Positions 26,880 to 36,300 of a DNA stretch of 64,000 nucleotides are shown here, in pieces. The DNA comes from an uncultured Alteromonadaceae bacterium (GTDB lineage Bacteria; Pseudomonadota; Gammaproteobacteria; Enterobacterales; Alteromonadaceae). Position numbers and translations under genes: made by a program. The DNA lies in the NCBI GenBank assembly GCA_947503265.1, contig CANNDC010000005.1, positions 219,276-283,275 on the forward strand, given 5' to 3'. Under the pieces are notes generated by a model. That model was not told the DNA's origin. It worked only from the letters and a program-made list of their open reading frames with translations, and did not search any database. How positions within the stretch are numbered: the stretch's first letter is position 1; every line of letters starts with the position of its first letter.

Positions 26880-27060
26880 ATTTATGCATTTTTATCGACA
26901 GCAAACCACTTTACTAAAGTGATTTATTGTGAAGATACGTTAAGGCGTGTTCATTTTCGCTATCTGATAGTTTTGCTATCTAAATCTGTGCAATTAAAAC
27001 ACCTTCAGATCCTGACTCAGGCTAAAATCCACAGCGACACTAAGCTCAAAGCCATATCCC

Positions 27061-27125
27061 ATGTTAAAAACCCATGTTAGAAACCCATGTTAGAAATCCT
27101 TGTTAGAGCCCCTTGTTAGTAACTC
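27061..27125. repeat. Five degenerate 13-bp tandem repeats
   Basis: Units begin at 27061, 27074, 27087, 27100 and 27113 and follow the pattern WTGTTARARMCCC. The first three differ at one or two positions and the last two have drifted further, so divergence grows from left to right. Confidence 0.85.
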
Positions 27126-27215
27126 TAGTCAATAACAAGGACCAGCAATCACTAATGTCCAACCCGAAGTTCAATATTCAACACTACCCAAAACACAATA
27201 GACTAAGGTTAACCG

Positions 27216-27252
27216 GATATGACTAATTTTTTAACCTATAATTGGTCATATC
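27216..27252 (+). promoter_or_regulatory. Long inverted repeat spanning a TATAAT box upstream of xseB-ispA-dxs
   Basis: GATATGACTAATT (27216-27228) and AATTGGTCATATC (27240-27252) pair over 13 positions with one T/G wobble and an 11-base loop. TATAAT at 27237-27242 lies in the loop and right arm, with no good -35 behind it. It looks like an operator overlapping the operon promoter, about 100 bases before xseB. Confidence 0.5.
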
Positions 27253-27347
27253 AGAAAACTATTTGACCCATATTATACGCTCAGGTATCTTCCATGCTGC
27301 AAAATCATCACCTAACAAATATTTAGATGATTTACCTACGAGGCCTC

Positions 27348-27599
27348 ATGACAAGCAAAACACCTTCATTTGAACAATCCATGCAAGAGCTTGAATCCAT
27401 AGTTGATGAAATGGAGAAGGGAGACCTTTCTTTAGAATCAGCGTTAGAAAAATTCGAGAAAGGTATTCATCTCGCTAAAACCAGCCAAAAGATGCTGAAG
27501 GATGCAGAACAAAAAGTGCAAATATTGATGGAAAAGAGTGGTGATGAGCAACTTGTAGCATTAAATACTGAAAAAGAATTAGGTTCAGAAGACCGTTAG
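27348..27599 (+). CDS. xseB: Exodeoxyribonuclease VII small subunit
   Basis: Small subunit (83 residues) that coats the catalytic XseA and modulates single-strand exonuclease activity. The family pattern FEQSMQELESIVDEMEKGDLSLESALEKFEKG is intact. ATG 27348 has GAGG seven bases ahead and begins a normal-length subunit; the frame opens earlier at 27327 with no site. It is first in xseB-ispA-dxs, ending two bases before ispA. Confidence 0.96.
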   Translation: MTSKTPSFEQSMQELESIVDEMEKGDLSLESALEKFEKGIHLAKTSQKMLKDAEQKVQILMEKSGDEQLVALNTEKELGSEDR

Positions 27600-27601
27600 T
27601 C

Positions 27602-28492
27602 ATGCTGCTAAAACAAAAACAGTTAGACATTCAAACTCACATCAATGCGCTGCTAGACAAAAAAATATCCGAATTATCAGATCATGCGCCTATTCTAAAA
27701 TCAGCCATGTCATATTCTTTGTTAAATGGCGGTAAAAGAATGCGGCCATTCCTCGTGTACACTGTAGGCAGCATGTTAGGGGTGAAAAAGTCAGATCTTG
27801 ACTATCCTGCATTGGCCGTAGAATTCGTGCATTGCTATTCTTTGATCCACGATGACCTACCTGCCATGGATGACGATGATATGCGCAGGGGGAAGCCCAC
27901 ATGTCATATAAAATTTGATGAAGCGACCGCTATACTAGCAGGAGATGCATTGCAGACGTTAGCGTTTGATGTACTTGCACACGCTGACTTGAGCACGACT
28001 GCAGCTGCTAGCCAACTCAAGTTATTGCAGCTACTTTCACAAGCCTCAGGTTATAGTGGAATGTGTGGCGGTCAAGCCATGGATTTAGCCGCGACGAATC
28101 ACAATATATCCCAACAGAGGTTGCAACAACTTCACGAGTTGAAAACCGGCGCTTTGATCAGAGTATCAGTTATGATGGCTGCTGCACTTTCAGACAATAT
28201 CCAAGATAGTGATTGGCAAACGTTGGAAAAATATTCGCAGGCGTTAGGATTAGCATTTCAGGTTCAAGATGATATTTTAGACGTTGTTGGAGAATCGAGT
28301 GTTTTAGGAAAACCACAAGGTTCAGATCAAGCACACAACAAATCTACCTACCCCGCTTTGCTGGGTTTACAAGGTGCTAAAGATTATTTAGCTGATCTAC
28401 ATAGGCAAGCACTTCACGCTTTAGACGCTTTGCCTTACAATACCGAACTTTTACGGTTGTTCACCGACTACAACGTTCAACGGAATCACTAA
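27602..28492 (+). CDS. ispA: Farnesyl diphosphate synthase (geranyltranstransferase)
   Basis: Condenses isopentenyl diphosphate with dimethylallyl and geranyl diphosphate to give farnesyl diphosphate. The 296-residue enzyme has the first Asp-rich motif DDLPAMDDDD (from residue 84), GGKRMRP near 43-49, and the second motif QVQDDILDVVG near 220. Two residues between the first two Asp-pair elements mark the bacterial short-chain type. It sits between xseB and dxs. Confidence 0.96.
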   Translation: MLLKQKQLDIQTHINALLDKKISELSDHAPILKSAMSYSLLNGGKRMRPFLVYTVGSMLGVKKSDLDYPALAVEFVHCYSLIHDDLPAMDDDDMRRGKPTCHIKFDEATAILAGDALQTLAFDVLAHADLSTTAAASQLKLLQLLSQASGYSGMCGGQAMDLAATNHNISQQRLQQLHELKTGALIRVSVMMAAALSDNIQDSDWQTLEKYSQALGLAFQVQDDILDVVGESSVLGKPQGSDQAHNKSTYPALLGLQGAKDYLADLHRQALHALDALPYNTELLRLFTDYNVQRNH

Positions 28493-28548
28493 TATAGTGA
28501 GTCGAATTCGACACCTTATAAATAGATGTAATTGATATTAGGCAGCAC

Positions 28549-30411
28549 ATGACACTTGATTTAGCGCATTATCCTATTTTAGCCAAGGCGGACACGCCGG
28601 ATTTACTGCGCAAACTCCCCCAAGATCAACTAAAACAGTGTGCTGATGAATTACGAGAATACCTTTTATCCTGTGTCAGTAAGAGTAGCGGACACTTTGC
28701 ATCCGGCTTAGGCACGGTAGAGCTGACTGTGGCCTTGCATTACGTGTATAACACGCCTTTTGACAGGTTGTTATGGGATGTTGGCCACCAAGCTTACCCT
28801 CATAAAATACTGACGGGTCGTCGAGAGCGAATGACTACGATTCGTCAAAAAGATGGCCTTCATCCTTTCCCTTGGCCGCCAGAAAGTGAATATGACACCT
28901 TTGCTGTAGGACATTCTTCAACCTCTATAAGTTCGGCTCTCGGTATGGCCGTCGCAGCAGATAAAGAAGGTTTAGGTCGTAAGGTGGTTGCTGTTATTGG
29001 TGACGGCGCTATGACCGCAGGAATGGCGTTTGAAGCACTCAATCACGGCGGTGATATCGATAAAGATTTAGTTGTCGTGTTAAATGACAATGAAATGTCG
29101 ATTTCAGAAAACGTAGGGGCGTTAAACAGCCATTTAGCCCGCCTATTAACCGGTAATTTTTTCAACTCCATACGAGATGGCGGAAAGAAATTACTGAGTA
29201 ATGTGCCTCCAATCAAAGAATTTGCCAGCCGTGCCGAAGAGCATATCAAGGGCATGGTCGTACCGGGAACCATATTCGAAGAACTCGGATTTAACTATAT
29301 TGGACCGATTGATGGGCACGATGTAGATGGCGTAGTCGACACCCTCAGAAATATGCGCAGTATCAAGGGCCCGCAAATCTTGCATGTGGTCACAAAAAAA
29401 GGGAAAGGCTATGAGTTAGCCGAGAAAGATCCTATCAAGTTCCACGCAGTGCCTAAGTTCAATCCAATGGACGACGAACTACCAAAATCAGCACCCTGTG
29501 GCCCAACATTTTCTAAAATATTTGGCGATTGGCTATGTGATATGGCAGCTATGGACCCTAAGTTAATGGCAGTTACACCAGCTATGCGAGAAGGTTCTGG
29601 CATGGTGAAATTCTCACAAACCTACCCTGATCAGTATTTTGACGTCGCCATCGCTGAACAACACTCGGTAACTTTTGCTGCTGGGTTGGCAAAGGATGGG
29701 CTAAATCCCGTTGTTGCTATTTATTCAACGTTTTTACAACGAGCTTATGACCAACTGATCCATGATGTAGCACTGCAGAATTTGCCAGTATTATTTGCCA
29801 TTGATCGAGCTGGTATTGTTGGTGCCGATGGCCCGACTCACCAAGGTGCGTTTGATATTCCCTTCCTGCGCTGTATTCCTAATATGATTATAATGACGCC
29901 TGCAGATGAAAATGAGTGTCGTCAAATGCTTTTCACCGGGCACAAATTAGATCAGCCTGCGGCAGTTCGATATCCCAGAGGCACAGGTTCTGGTGTAGAA
30001 GCCGTGAAAGTCATGAAATCGCTAGAATTAGGTAAGTCTCGACGTTTACGAGATGGCAAGAAAACAGCAATACTCAATTTTGGAACTTTGCTGCCATTCG
30101 CCCAAGAAGCCGCAGACGAGCTGAATGCAACTTTAATAGACATGCGTTTTGTGAAACCCCTTGATACCCAAGTATTAGCCGAACTAGTTGAGGATCACGA
30201 CCTATTAGTTAGCCTAGAAGATGGCGCTATTATGGGCGGTGCGGGTAGTGCAGTAGGTGAGTACTTATTGAGCCGCAAGCACAACTCACAGTTGCTTCAA
30301 ATAGGCCTACCAGACCAATTCATTATGCAAGGTACACAACAACAAATGTATGCTGAATTGGGATTAGATGCGCAAGGTATTGTCAAAAAGGTCACAAGTT
30401 TTCTAAACTAG
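28549..30411 (+). CDS. dxs: 1-deoxy-D-xylulose-5-phosphate synthase
   Basis: Thiamine-diphosphate enzyme that joins pyruvate and glyceraldehyde 3-phosphate in the first step of the MEP isoprenoid pathway. The 620-residue length is standard. Seen: [12 protein letters not shown], the ThDP motif [15 protein letters not shown] with [11 protein letters not shown], and the central domain [13 protein letters not shown] and [18 protein letters not shown]. It ends the xseB-ispA-dxs operon, feeding the IspA reaction beside it. Confidence 0.98.
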   Translation: MTLDLAHYPILAKADTPDLLRKLPQDQLKQCADELREYLLSCVSKSSGHFASGLGTVELTVALHYVYNTPFDRLLWDVGHQAYPHKILTGRRERMTTIRQKDGLHPFPWPPESEYDTFAVGHSSTSISSALGMAVAADKEGLGRKVVAVIGDGAMTAGMAFEALNHGGDIDKDLVVVLNDNEMSISENVGALNSHLARLLTGNFFNSIRDGGKKLLSNVPPIKEFASRAEEHIKGMVVPGTIFEELGFNYIGPIDGHDVDGVVDTLRNMRSIKGPQILHVVTKKGKGYELAEKDPIKFHAVPKFNPMDDELPKSAPCGPTFSKIFGDWLCDMAAMDPKLMAVTPAMREGSGMVKFSQTYPDQYFDVAIAEQHSVTFAAGLAKDGLNPVVAIYSTFLQRAYDQLIHDVALQNLPVLFAIDRAGIVGADGPTHQGAFDIPFLRCIPNMIIMTPADENECRQMLFTGHKLDQPAAVRYPRGTGSGVEAVKVMKSLELGKSRRLRDGKKTAILNFGTLLPFAQEAADELNATLIDMRFVKPLDTQVLAELVEDHDLLVSLEDGAIMGGAGSAVGEYLLSRKHNSQLLQIGLPDQFIMQGTQQQMYAELGLDAQGIVKKVTSFLN

Positions 30412-30449
30412 AGATTCTTATAAGCCACTTCCTTTGAGGGGGAGTAAGC

Positions 30450-31535
30450 ATGCTAACTCTTAATCGCCGTCAGTTTTTAAAAGGCATCACCGCGGGTGGG
30501 CTAGTCACTGCCAGTTCAATACCTATTGTGAACGCAAAACCAAACAAAAAAATTGGTGTTGCCTTACTTGGACTAGGTTATTACAGTCGAGACTTATTAG
30601 CCCCTGCCCTGCAATTGACTCAGCATTGCGAGCTTGTCAGTATCATCACTGGCAGTCCTAATAAAATTCCTGTGTGGCAACGCCGTTACCAAATTAAAGA
30701 TGGCAACGTCTACTCTTACGATGATATGCATAGAATTGCAGACAACCCCGAGGTTGACGTTATCTACGTTGTCACACCAACGGCAACTCATATGCGATTT
30801 GCTATAGCCGCAGCAAAGGCAGGCAAGCATGTGTGGTGTGAGAAACCCATGGCAATGACAGCTAACGAATGTCAAATCATTGAAAAAGAGTGCCAGAAAA
30901 ATTCAGTGTCCCTGTCCATCGGCTATCGAATGATGCACGAACCCAATACTCGAACATTTGCCCAATACGCCAGCACCAGACCATTTGGCGCGATGCAGAC
31001 CATGGTAAGTCAAGCTGGTTATGCTGGGAGTGCTCCGCCTGCCGATAACTGGAGAATGAAAAAAGCCATGGGTGGTGGCGCGCTTTATGATATGGGTGTG
31101 TATTGTGTAAATGGCGTCCGATTCATCTCCAAGTTAGAGCCCATCGCAGTTATGGCTCGGCATGAGAAAAACAATCCTAAATTTGTTGAAGTTGATGATA
31201 CAAGCTATTTTAGGTTTGAATTTGCAGATGGTATCACAGCAGAATGTGGCACCAGTGTAGTGAAAAGCATGAATCGTCTCAGGGTAAATTGCGAAAAAGG
31301 TTGGTATCAACTATCGCCAATGCAAAGCTATTCAGGTGTAGCGGGTTCAGACAGCTCAGGAGTTCGATTAGCGGCATTTTCTGGCAATCAGCAAGCAAAT
31401 CAAATGGATAACGATTCCCTTGCGTTGCTTGGACCTGGTCCCTTTCTAACGGATGCAGAAATGGCAACCAAAGATATTCATATTATCGAGAAAATATTTG
31501 AATCTGCGGCCTCAGGAAAACGAGTGTTGATTTAA
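30450..31535 (+). CDS. Tat-exported Gfo/Idh/MocA family oxidoreductase
   Basis: NAD(P)-dependent sugar-type oxidoreductase of 361 residues. The Tat signal NRRQFLKGITAGG followed by a hydrophobic stretch to VNA implies folded export with bound cofactor. Then come the Rossmann motif GVALLGLGYYSRDLLAP, the EKPMAM motif of the Gfo/Idh/MocA family and a C-terminal substrate domain (GGGALYDMGVYCVNGVRF). GAGGGGGAG precedes ATG 30450. It converges with an exported isomerase/epimerase-type lipoprotein, so a joint periplasmic sugar pathway is likely. Substrate unknown. Confidence 0.9.
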   Translation: MLTLNRRQFLKGITAGGLVTASSIPIVNAKPNKKIGVALLGLGYYSRDLLAPALQLTQHCELVSIITGSPNKIPVWQRRYQIKDGNVYSYDDMHRIADNPEVDVIYVVTPTATHMRFAIAAAKAGKHVWCEKPMAMTANECQIIEKECQKNSVSLSIGYRMMHEPNTRTFAQYASTRPFGAMQTMVSQAGYAGSAPPADNWRMKKAMGGGALYDMGVYCVNGVRFISKLEPIAVMARHEKNNPKFVEVDDTSYFRFEFADGITAECGTSVVKSMNRLRVNCEKGWYQLSPMQSYSGVAGSDSSGVRLAAFSGNQQANQMDNDSLALLGPGPFLTDAEMATKDIHIIEKIFESAASGKRVLI

Positions 31536-31580
31536 CCGCAGAATTTTAAATAGAAAGTTAAAGTTGCCGCTGATTATTTT

Positions 31581-31599
31581 ATGGGCCTCTATGGCCCAT
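31581..31599. terminator. GC-rich hairpin between convergent genes
   Basis: ATGGGCC-tctat-GGCCCAT, a perfect 7-bp stem between the convergent oxidoreductase and lipoprotein genes. No T-run of useful length follows on either strand, so terminator function is only suggested by position. Confidence 0.4.
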
Positions 31600-31643
31600 T
31601 AGTTGCGTGGCAAAAATCAGACAAGCACTGAATGTATTATTCC

Positions 31644-32528
31644 TTAATTTATTGACTCCATAATCGCTTTTTCCAATCCTGCTTTAGACGCTGCTACAGC
31701 AGACAGAAAATCAAACCCCTCTGGATGTTCTTCTTGCTCAATGACTAACCAGCGTGTACCTCCGTGAGTCAAATAGGTCTGGACCTGTTTGCCCCAATCA
31801 AAGTTATCTTGCCCAATGATAGTGTTTACGCCATTTTTATCTTGTGTGCGTATTTTGATATGTGTGGTCAAGGTTCTTCCAGGGTAACGTTTGACGTAAT
31901 ATTCGGCATCTTTGCCAGCATAATTGACCCATCCAACATCTAACTGCAAGAATACCTCTTCATAGGTATTTTGCGCTATATAATCCCAATAGGTTTGCTT
32001 TAAAAATGAGCCAAACTCTTGCGCATGATTATGGTAACCAATACGTAGATTTTTCTTAGCTAGTCTAGTAGATAGTTGGTTTAGGTCGTTTACAAAGCTC
32101 TCGATTCCCTCTCCGTCCCAAGCTCTAGCATCGGCGGGGATAATAACAAGCTCAATTCCCACTTCCTTGAGAAAGTCCAAGAACTTTTCACTGTCTTTGT
32201 TTTTAAGTAGCTTTAGCTGCACGTGAGCGCCACTGGGTTTCAAACCGAGTGAATCTAAGAACTTTTTTAGCCCTTTAGCGTCATTCTTATAGGGTCCAAA
32301 ATCACCAGCAAATTCAACACCCTGAAATCCAAGTTGGGATAACTTAGTTAGCGTATCCTTGAAGTCTTGTTTGACGTCTTCTCGAACCGACCAAAGCTGC
32401 ACACTAATCGGAATAGGGCTAACACTCCCTGCCTCTTGTTGGTTGAGTTGTTCTGATTGCTGAGTTGAACAAGCAGCAACGAACATCAAGATCATCAGTG
32501 CCAAAAAACAGTTTCTAAACTTAGTCAT
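31644..32528 (-). CDS. Sugar phosphate isomerase/epimerase-like TIM-barrel lipoprotein
   Basis: AP-endonuclease-2/xylose-isomerase-like barrel of 294 residues, exported as a lipoprotein (lipobox VAAC, Cys20). Typical motifs are SVQLWSVREDVKQDF, GFQGVEFAGDFG, GYHNHAQEF (metal-binding His/Glu) and LQLDVGWVNYAGKDA. Exported members occur with Gfo/Idh/MocA proteins in glycoside-oxidation and 3-keto-glycoside pathways, which fits its convergent neighbour, but the substrate cannot be deduced. A palindrome (32533-32550) encloses its ribosome site. Confidence 0.87.
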   Translation of the reverse strand: MTKFRNCFLALMILMFVAACSTQQSEQLNQQEAGSVSPIPISVQLWSVREDVKQDFKDTLTKLSQLGFQGVEFAGDFGPYKNDAKGLKKFLDSLGLKPSGAHVQLKLLKNKDSEKFLDFLKEVGIELVIIPADARAWDGEGIESFVNDLNQLSTRLAKKNLRIGYHNHAQEFGSFLKQTYWDYIAQNTYEEVFLQLDVGWVNYAGKDAEYYVKRYPGRTLTTHIKIRTQDKNGVNTIIGQDNFDWGKQVQTYLTHGGTRWLVIEQEEHPEGFDFLSAVAASKAGLEKAIMESIN

Positions 32529-32532
32529 TTAA

Positions 32533-32550
32533 TTAACCTTCATTGGTTAA
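32533..32550. promoter_or_regulatory. Palindrome enclosing the ribosome-binding site of the lipoprotein gene
   Basis: TTAACC-ttcatt-GGTTAA lies five bases before the start at 32528; on the minus strand the proximal arm contains AAGG, the likely ribosome site. It could act as an operator or as a translation-controlling hairpin. Confidence 0.4.
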
Positions 32551-32741
32551 GGCCTGCAGACCTTTGTCATGTAATTTACGATTGATACCCGAGGGTTTGA
32601 TTCAAACTGAGTATATGTAATTAAGTCTTTATTTTCTATTTTGTCAAAAATTGTTTTTGTCTAAATTCAATGACTAGATTCAAAGACTCCATACAAAGAA
32701 CCATGCGAACTAGTCTCACTTGGATTGACGTTGAAAAATGA

Positions 32742-33230
32742 TTAGAAAACTTGGAGGTATGCCAAAGCATGCATAACAGCTAGAGATGCGAGTCCAGCAA
32801 GGATATCGTCGACCATTATGCCCGTGCCGCCGTGCCATTTCTTGTCAACCAGACTGATTGGCCAAGGTTTTGCGATATCAAATAAACGAAAAAGTGCAAA
32901 CCCTATCACCACTGAAAGCAAGGAAATATCAATGGCAATCATGGTAATAAACATGCCAGCGACTTCATCCCATACGATAGAGGAATCATCGTGCACTCGC
33001 ATATCTTGCGCAGTCTTTCCACAAATCCAAATACCCAATATACAAATAACCGCTGTCACAGCAATATAGGTCGTTAGGCTGGCATAAGTTGATGCCACTA
33101 ACATGAGGGGAATTGCAGCGATAGTGCCAAAGGTGCCGGGCATTTTGGGTGCTAGCCCTGAGCCGAACCCAAAGGCTAGGAAGTGGGTCGGGTTTCGAAG
33201 GCTGACGCGCTTTCTTAACTCAGGTTTCAC
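32742..33230 (-). CDS. pgpA: Phosphatidylglycerophosphatase A
   Basis: Removes phosphate from phosphatidylglycerophosphate to give phosphatidylglycerol in the inner membrane. The 162-residue protein has the family pattern FGFGSGLAPKMPGTFGTIAAIP, DEVAGMFITM and RLFDIAKPWPI, and several membrane segments. The GTG start overlaps the thiL stop (GTGA). It is last in the nrdR-to-pgpA run; in relatives it lies next to dxs, from which the exported sugar-enzyme pair separates it here. Confidence 0.95.
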   Translation of the reverse strand: MKPELRKRVSLRNPTHFLAFGFGSGLAPKMPGTFGTIAAIPLMLVASTYASLTTYIAVTAVICILGIWICGKTAQDMRVHDDSSIVWDEVAGMFITMIAIDISLLSVVIGFALFRLFDIAKPWPISLVDKKWHGGTGIMVDDILAGLASLAVMHALAYLQVF

Positions 33231-34192
33231 GAGCTAAAATGCTCAAATCCGCCATTCCTTAATTTGTATGGCTCTTCTTCAAAGAATAATTCTAGTTTGC
33301 CTTTTTTGCCAGTCAATTGCCCAATGCAAGTGGCAGAAACATTTGAATTGGCGAGAGCAATATCCAAGTTGCCTTTTCGCTCTTCGCTAACCGTGAACAA
33401 CAATTCATAATCGTCACCTGCACTTAATGCATATTCAAAAGCTTGGTCAGCATTGACCGCTTCTTGAATTGCGATAGATAAGGGTAATTGTTCTATTTGA
33501 ATTTTAGCACCACATTGTGAGGCCTTTAAAATATGCGCTAAATCGTTGGCTAGACCATCGGAGATATCGATACAGGAAGATGCTATACGTCTTAGAGAAG
33601 TGCCTGCTAACAATCTCGGAGATGGATAATTAAGCCGATTGACCAAGAAATCGGAACAGTGTTGGCTAGCGGTTAACCTACCCTGCACTATATCTAAACC
33701 AACACCGGCATCTCCAAGGGTTCCCGTTACATAAACCAGATCACCCGGCTTTGCTCCTGATCTCATTAATGCTTGATCATGAGGCACAAAACCATGGGCG
33801 GTCACCGTTATGCTCAAGGGACCTTTAACTGTATCGCCGCCGATCAACTGCACAGAATAGTACTCAGAAAGCTCGAATAGTGAATCTGAAAAGGCTTCTA
33901 GCCAAACCTTATCGATCTCAGGAAGGGAAATGGAGAGTGAATACCAAGCAGGCTCTGCACCTACTGCGGCCAGATCGCTCAGGCTCACAGCCAGCGCTTT
34001 ATGTGCAATCGCACCGGCAGGTGTATCTTCGGGAAAATGCACACCACTGACTAACGTATCTGTGGTGACCGCAAGACTTTGACCAAGTGGCATGATAGTG
34101 ATTGCACAATCATCTCCAATGCCAGTAGCGACGTCTTTACGCTGTTGAGTCTTTCGATTAAAAAAGTACTCGATAATATCAAATTCTTTCAC
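33227..34192 (-). CDS. thiL: Thiamine-monophosphate kinase
   Basis: Phosphorylates thiamine monophosphate to the active diphosphate. The 321-residue protein shows the AIR synthase-like fold: GIGDDCAI at the start, VTTDTLVSGVHFPED, and ALSAGDDYELLFT. The start is GTG 34192, one base after the nusB stop, and the stop overlaps pgpA, so the genes are translationally coupled. Confidence 0.96.
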   Translation of the reverse strand: MKEFDIIEYFFNRKTQQRKDVATGIGDDCAITIMPLGQSLAVTTDTLVSGVHFPEDTPAGAIAHKALAVSLSDLAAVGAEPAWYSLSISLPEIDKVWLEAFSDSLFELSEYYSVQLIGGDTVKGPLSITVTAHGFVPHDQALMRSGAKPGDLVYVTGTLGDAGVGLDIVQGRLTASQHCSDFLVNRLNYPSPRLLAGTSLRRIASSCIDISDGLANDLAHILKASQCGAKIQIEQLPLSIAIQEAVNADQAFEYALSAGDDYELLFTVSEERKGNLDIALANSNVSATCIGQLTGKKGKLELFFEEEPYKLRNGGFEHFSS

Positions 34193-34193
34193 G

Positions 34194-34625
34194 TTACTTC
34201 TTAAACGATAATTCGTGTTTACGTAGCGTTTTTACGGCCTTATCTAACACACCGTTAATGAACTTATGGCTTTCTTCAGCACCAAATGATTTGGCAAGTT
34301 CGATCGCTTCGTTGATGACCACCTTGTAAGGGACATCAATTCTTGCGGTTAGTTCATAAGTGGATATTCTTAATATAGCTTTCTCAACAACATCAAGCTC
34401 TTCGGGCAATCGACCTAAATAGGGTTTCATGGCAGCGTCGAGTCTTTCAGTATCTTTCGCCACAGCTCGCAGCAATTCTTGAAAGTATGCCATATCGACT
34501 TTTTGCATATTGTTGGTAGTCGCAATGCTGAGTTCGATTTGCTCGACATCATTGCCACTCATTTGCCAAGAATAGACTGCTTGAACTGCGAGTTCTCTAG
34601 CTTTTCTGCGAGCAGAAGGTTTCAC
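34194..34625 (-). CDS. nusB: Transcription antitermination protein NusB
   Basis: Binds boxA RNA with NusE (S10) in rRNA antitermination. The 143-residue all-helical protein shows [17 protein letters not shown] near the N-terminus and [10 protein letters not shown] and [14 protein letters not shown] in the C-terminal half. The start is GTG 34625, which directly abuts the ribH TAG stop with no gap. Confidence 0.96.
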   Translation of the reverse strand: MKPSARRKARELAVQAVYSWQMSGNDVEQIELSIATTNNMQKVDMAYFQELLRAVAKDTERLDAAMKPYLGRLPEELDVVEKAILRISTYELTARIDVPYKVVINEAIELAKSFGAEESHKFINGVLDKAVKTLRKHELSFKK

Positions 34626-35102
34626 CTATTCGGCTCCTTCAATTTGTGCAACAACATTAACCATTTCTAAGGCGCCCATAGCAGCTTCAGCACCTTTGTT
34701 TCCTGCCTTGGTACCAGAACGCTCAATCGCTTGTTCTATGCTGTCGGTAGTGATAACACCAAATGAAACGGGGATACCATATTCTAGAGATACTTGAGCC
34801 AAGCCTTTGTTGCACTCACCAGCAACGAAGTCAAAATGCGGTGTTCCACCACGGATTACAGCGCCCAAAGCAATGATTGCATCGTATTTTTTCTGCTCAG
34901 CAAGCTTCTTAGCCACGATAGGTAATTCATAGGCACCTGGAACTCTAACTAGCGTGATGTCTTGTTCATTGACTTCTCCTACTCTGTCAAGTGCATCCAA
35001 TGCACCATCAACCAGACTTTCCACAACAAAGCTATTAAAACGGGAAACAACTAACGCAAATTTTTTGCCTGTCGCACGAACATTGCCTTCGATGATATTC
35101 AT
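34626..35102 (-). CDS. ribH: 6,7-dimethyl-8-ribityllumazine synthase
   Basis: Joins the pyrimidine from RibD with 3,4-dihydroxy-2-butanone 4-phosphate, the penultimate step of riboflavin synthesis, usually as an icosahedral capsid. The 158-residue length is standard. Motifs: [26 protein letters not shown] and [16 protein letters not shown] (catalytic His in the last). ATG 35102 is preferred over an in-frame start at 35144 because it yields MNIIEGNV and has AGGAC ahead. Confidence 0.96.
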   Translation of the reverse strand: MNIIEGNVRATGKKFALVVSRFNSFVVESLVDGALDALDRVGEVNEQDITLVRVPGAYELPIVAKKLAEQKKYDAIIALGAVIRGGTPHFDFVAGECNKGLAQVSLEYGIPVSFGVITTDSIEQAIERSGTKAGNKGAEAAMGALEMVNVVAQIEGAE

Positions 35103-35165
35103 TCTTTGAGTCCTATAGGAAAAACGGCGCGCATTGTAGCACACCGACTGGTAATACCAAATGGA

Positions 35166-36263
35166 TTAATACACGTAATCAACGACTTCTAGACCATATC
35201 CAGAAAGTGCATGATATTTTTTCGGACGGCTTAGTAGCCGCATCTTTCTAACGCCCAGCTCTGCTAAAATTTGGCTTCCCACTCCCACGGTGCGAGAGGT
35301 TCCTTGCCACTTGGCTTTGGCTGGCATTTCGCCTTTGTCTTCTGCTTGAAATTGCTGTACTTGCGATACTAAATCTTCGTTCTTACCTAACAGCACAAGC
35401 ACGCCTCCTTCAGAAGCAATTTTTTGTAATGCTTCTGAAATACCCATACTACGCTCTATAGAACGTTGTGAGCCGAATAAGTCGTTGAAGGTGTTTTGCA
35501 AATGTACCCGCACTAAGGTTGGGTTTTCGCCAGTTATTTCACCTTTGCACAGTGCAAAATGTACTTGATCATCAATGACATCTTTGAAAGTTACCAAGTC
35601 AAATTCACCAAACTCTGTAGGCAACTTGCACTTTGCGACTTTCTCTATAGTGGTTTCATTGAGATTGCGATATTCAATAAGGTCAGCAATTGTGCCTATC
35701 TTCAAATCATGCTTTTCAGCAAACAACTCCAATTCTGGACGCCGTGCCATCGAACCATCTTCATTGAGTATTTCTACTATTACTGAAGCAGGTTCAGCAC
35801 CCGCTAGTCGCGCCAAGTCGACTCCGGCTTCGGTGTGACCAGCGCGATTGAGCACCCCGCCCTCTTTGGCGATGAGCGGAAATATGTGTCCCGGCTGAAC
35901 AATATCTTTGTCGCTCGCATCTGACGCAACGGCGGCTAAAATTGTTTTCGCTCTGTCTGCGGCAGAAATGCCGGTAGTGACGCCTTCTGCGGCTTCAATT
36001 GAAACCGTAAAATTCGTTGAAAACTGAGCACCATTGTTATCTACCATAAGCGGCAAACTTAAACGCTGGCAGCGTTCCGCAGTCATGGGTAAGCAAACTA
36101 GTCCTCTAGCATGCGTGACCATAAAATTTATTGCTTCAGGCGTAACGTGCTCTGCCGCCATAATGAGATCACCTTCGTTCTCTCGATCTTCATCATCCAT
36201 CAGAACAACCATTTTGCCTTGACGAATGTCTTCTATAATTTCTGCAATACTGTGTAATGCCAT
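35166..36263 (-). CDS. ribB: 3,4-dihydroxy-2-butanone 4-phosphate synthase with degenerate GTP cyclohydrolase II domain (RibBX type)
   Basis: The first about 200 residues are a complete DHBP synthase: [33 protein letters not shown] and [16 protein letters not shown]. The remaining 165 residues align with GTP cyclohydrolase II, but the zinc region reads [17 protein letters not shown] and has none of the three cysteines found in RibA (E. coli ECLTGDALFSLRCDCG). The GTP-opening activity must therefore come from another gene. Such hybrid RibBX proteins are known from Shewanella and relatives. It lies in the rib cluster between ribH and ribE. Confidence 0.93.
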   Translation of the reverse strand: MALHSIAEIIEDIRQGKMVVLMDDEDRENEGDLIMAAEHVTPEAINFMVTHARGLVCLPMTAERCQRLSLPLMVDNNGAQFSTNFTVSIEAAEGVTTGISAADRAKTILAAVASDASDKDIVQPGHIFPLIAKEGGVLNRAGHTEAGVDLARLAGAEPASVIVEILNEDGSMARRPELELFAEKHDLKIGTIADLIEYRNLNETTIEKVAKCKLPTEFGEFDLVTFKDVIDDQVHFALCKGEITGENPTLVRVHLQNTFNDLFGSQRSIERSMGISEALQKIASEGGVLVLLGKNEDLVSQVQQFQAEDKGEMPAKAKWQGTSRTVGVGSQILAELGVRKMRLLSRPKKYHALSGYGLEVVDYVY

Positions 36264-36300
36264 AGTCGCTTATTATCTCTTTTGAACTAATTTTGTAGGG

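Larger units (their letters stand above)
26795..27347. other. 553-base intergenic region between divergent pomA and xseB
   Basis: Contains three recognisable structures, listed separately: a short palindrome near pomA, a five-copy 13-bp tandem repeat, and a long inverted repeat spanning a consensus -10 box upstream of xseB. I see no protein-coding frame or RNA gene in the rest. Confidence 0.6.

Noticed and set aside
26880..26920. FliA-like GTCGATAA with TAAAG upstream of pomA on the minus strand
   Set aside because: The -10-like element matches seven of eight bases, but TAAA lies 10 bases away where about 15 are needed, so it is not called as a promoter.
36264..36300. FMN riboswitch for the rib genes
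   Set aside because: The spacer before ribBX is only 37 bases and no RFN-element conserved stems were found anywhere in the rib block.
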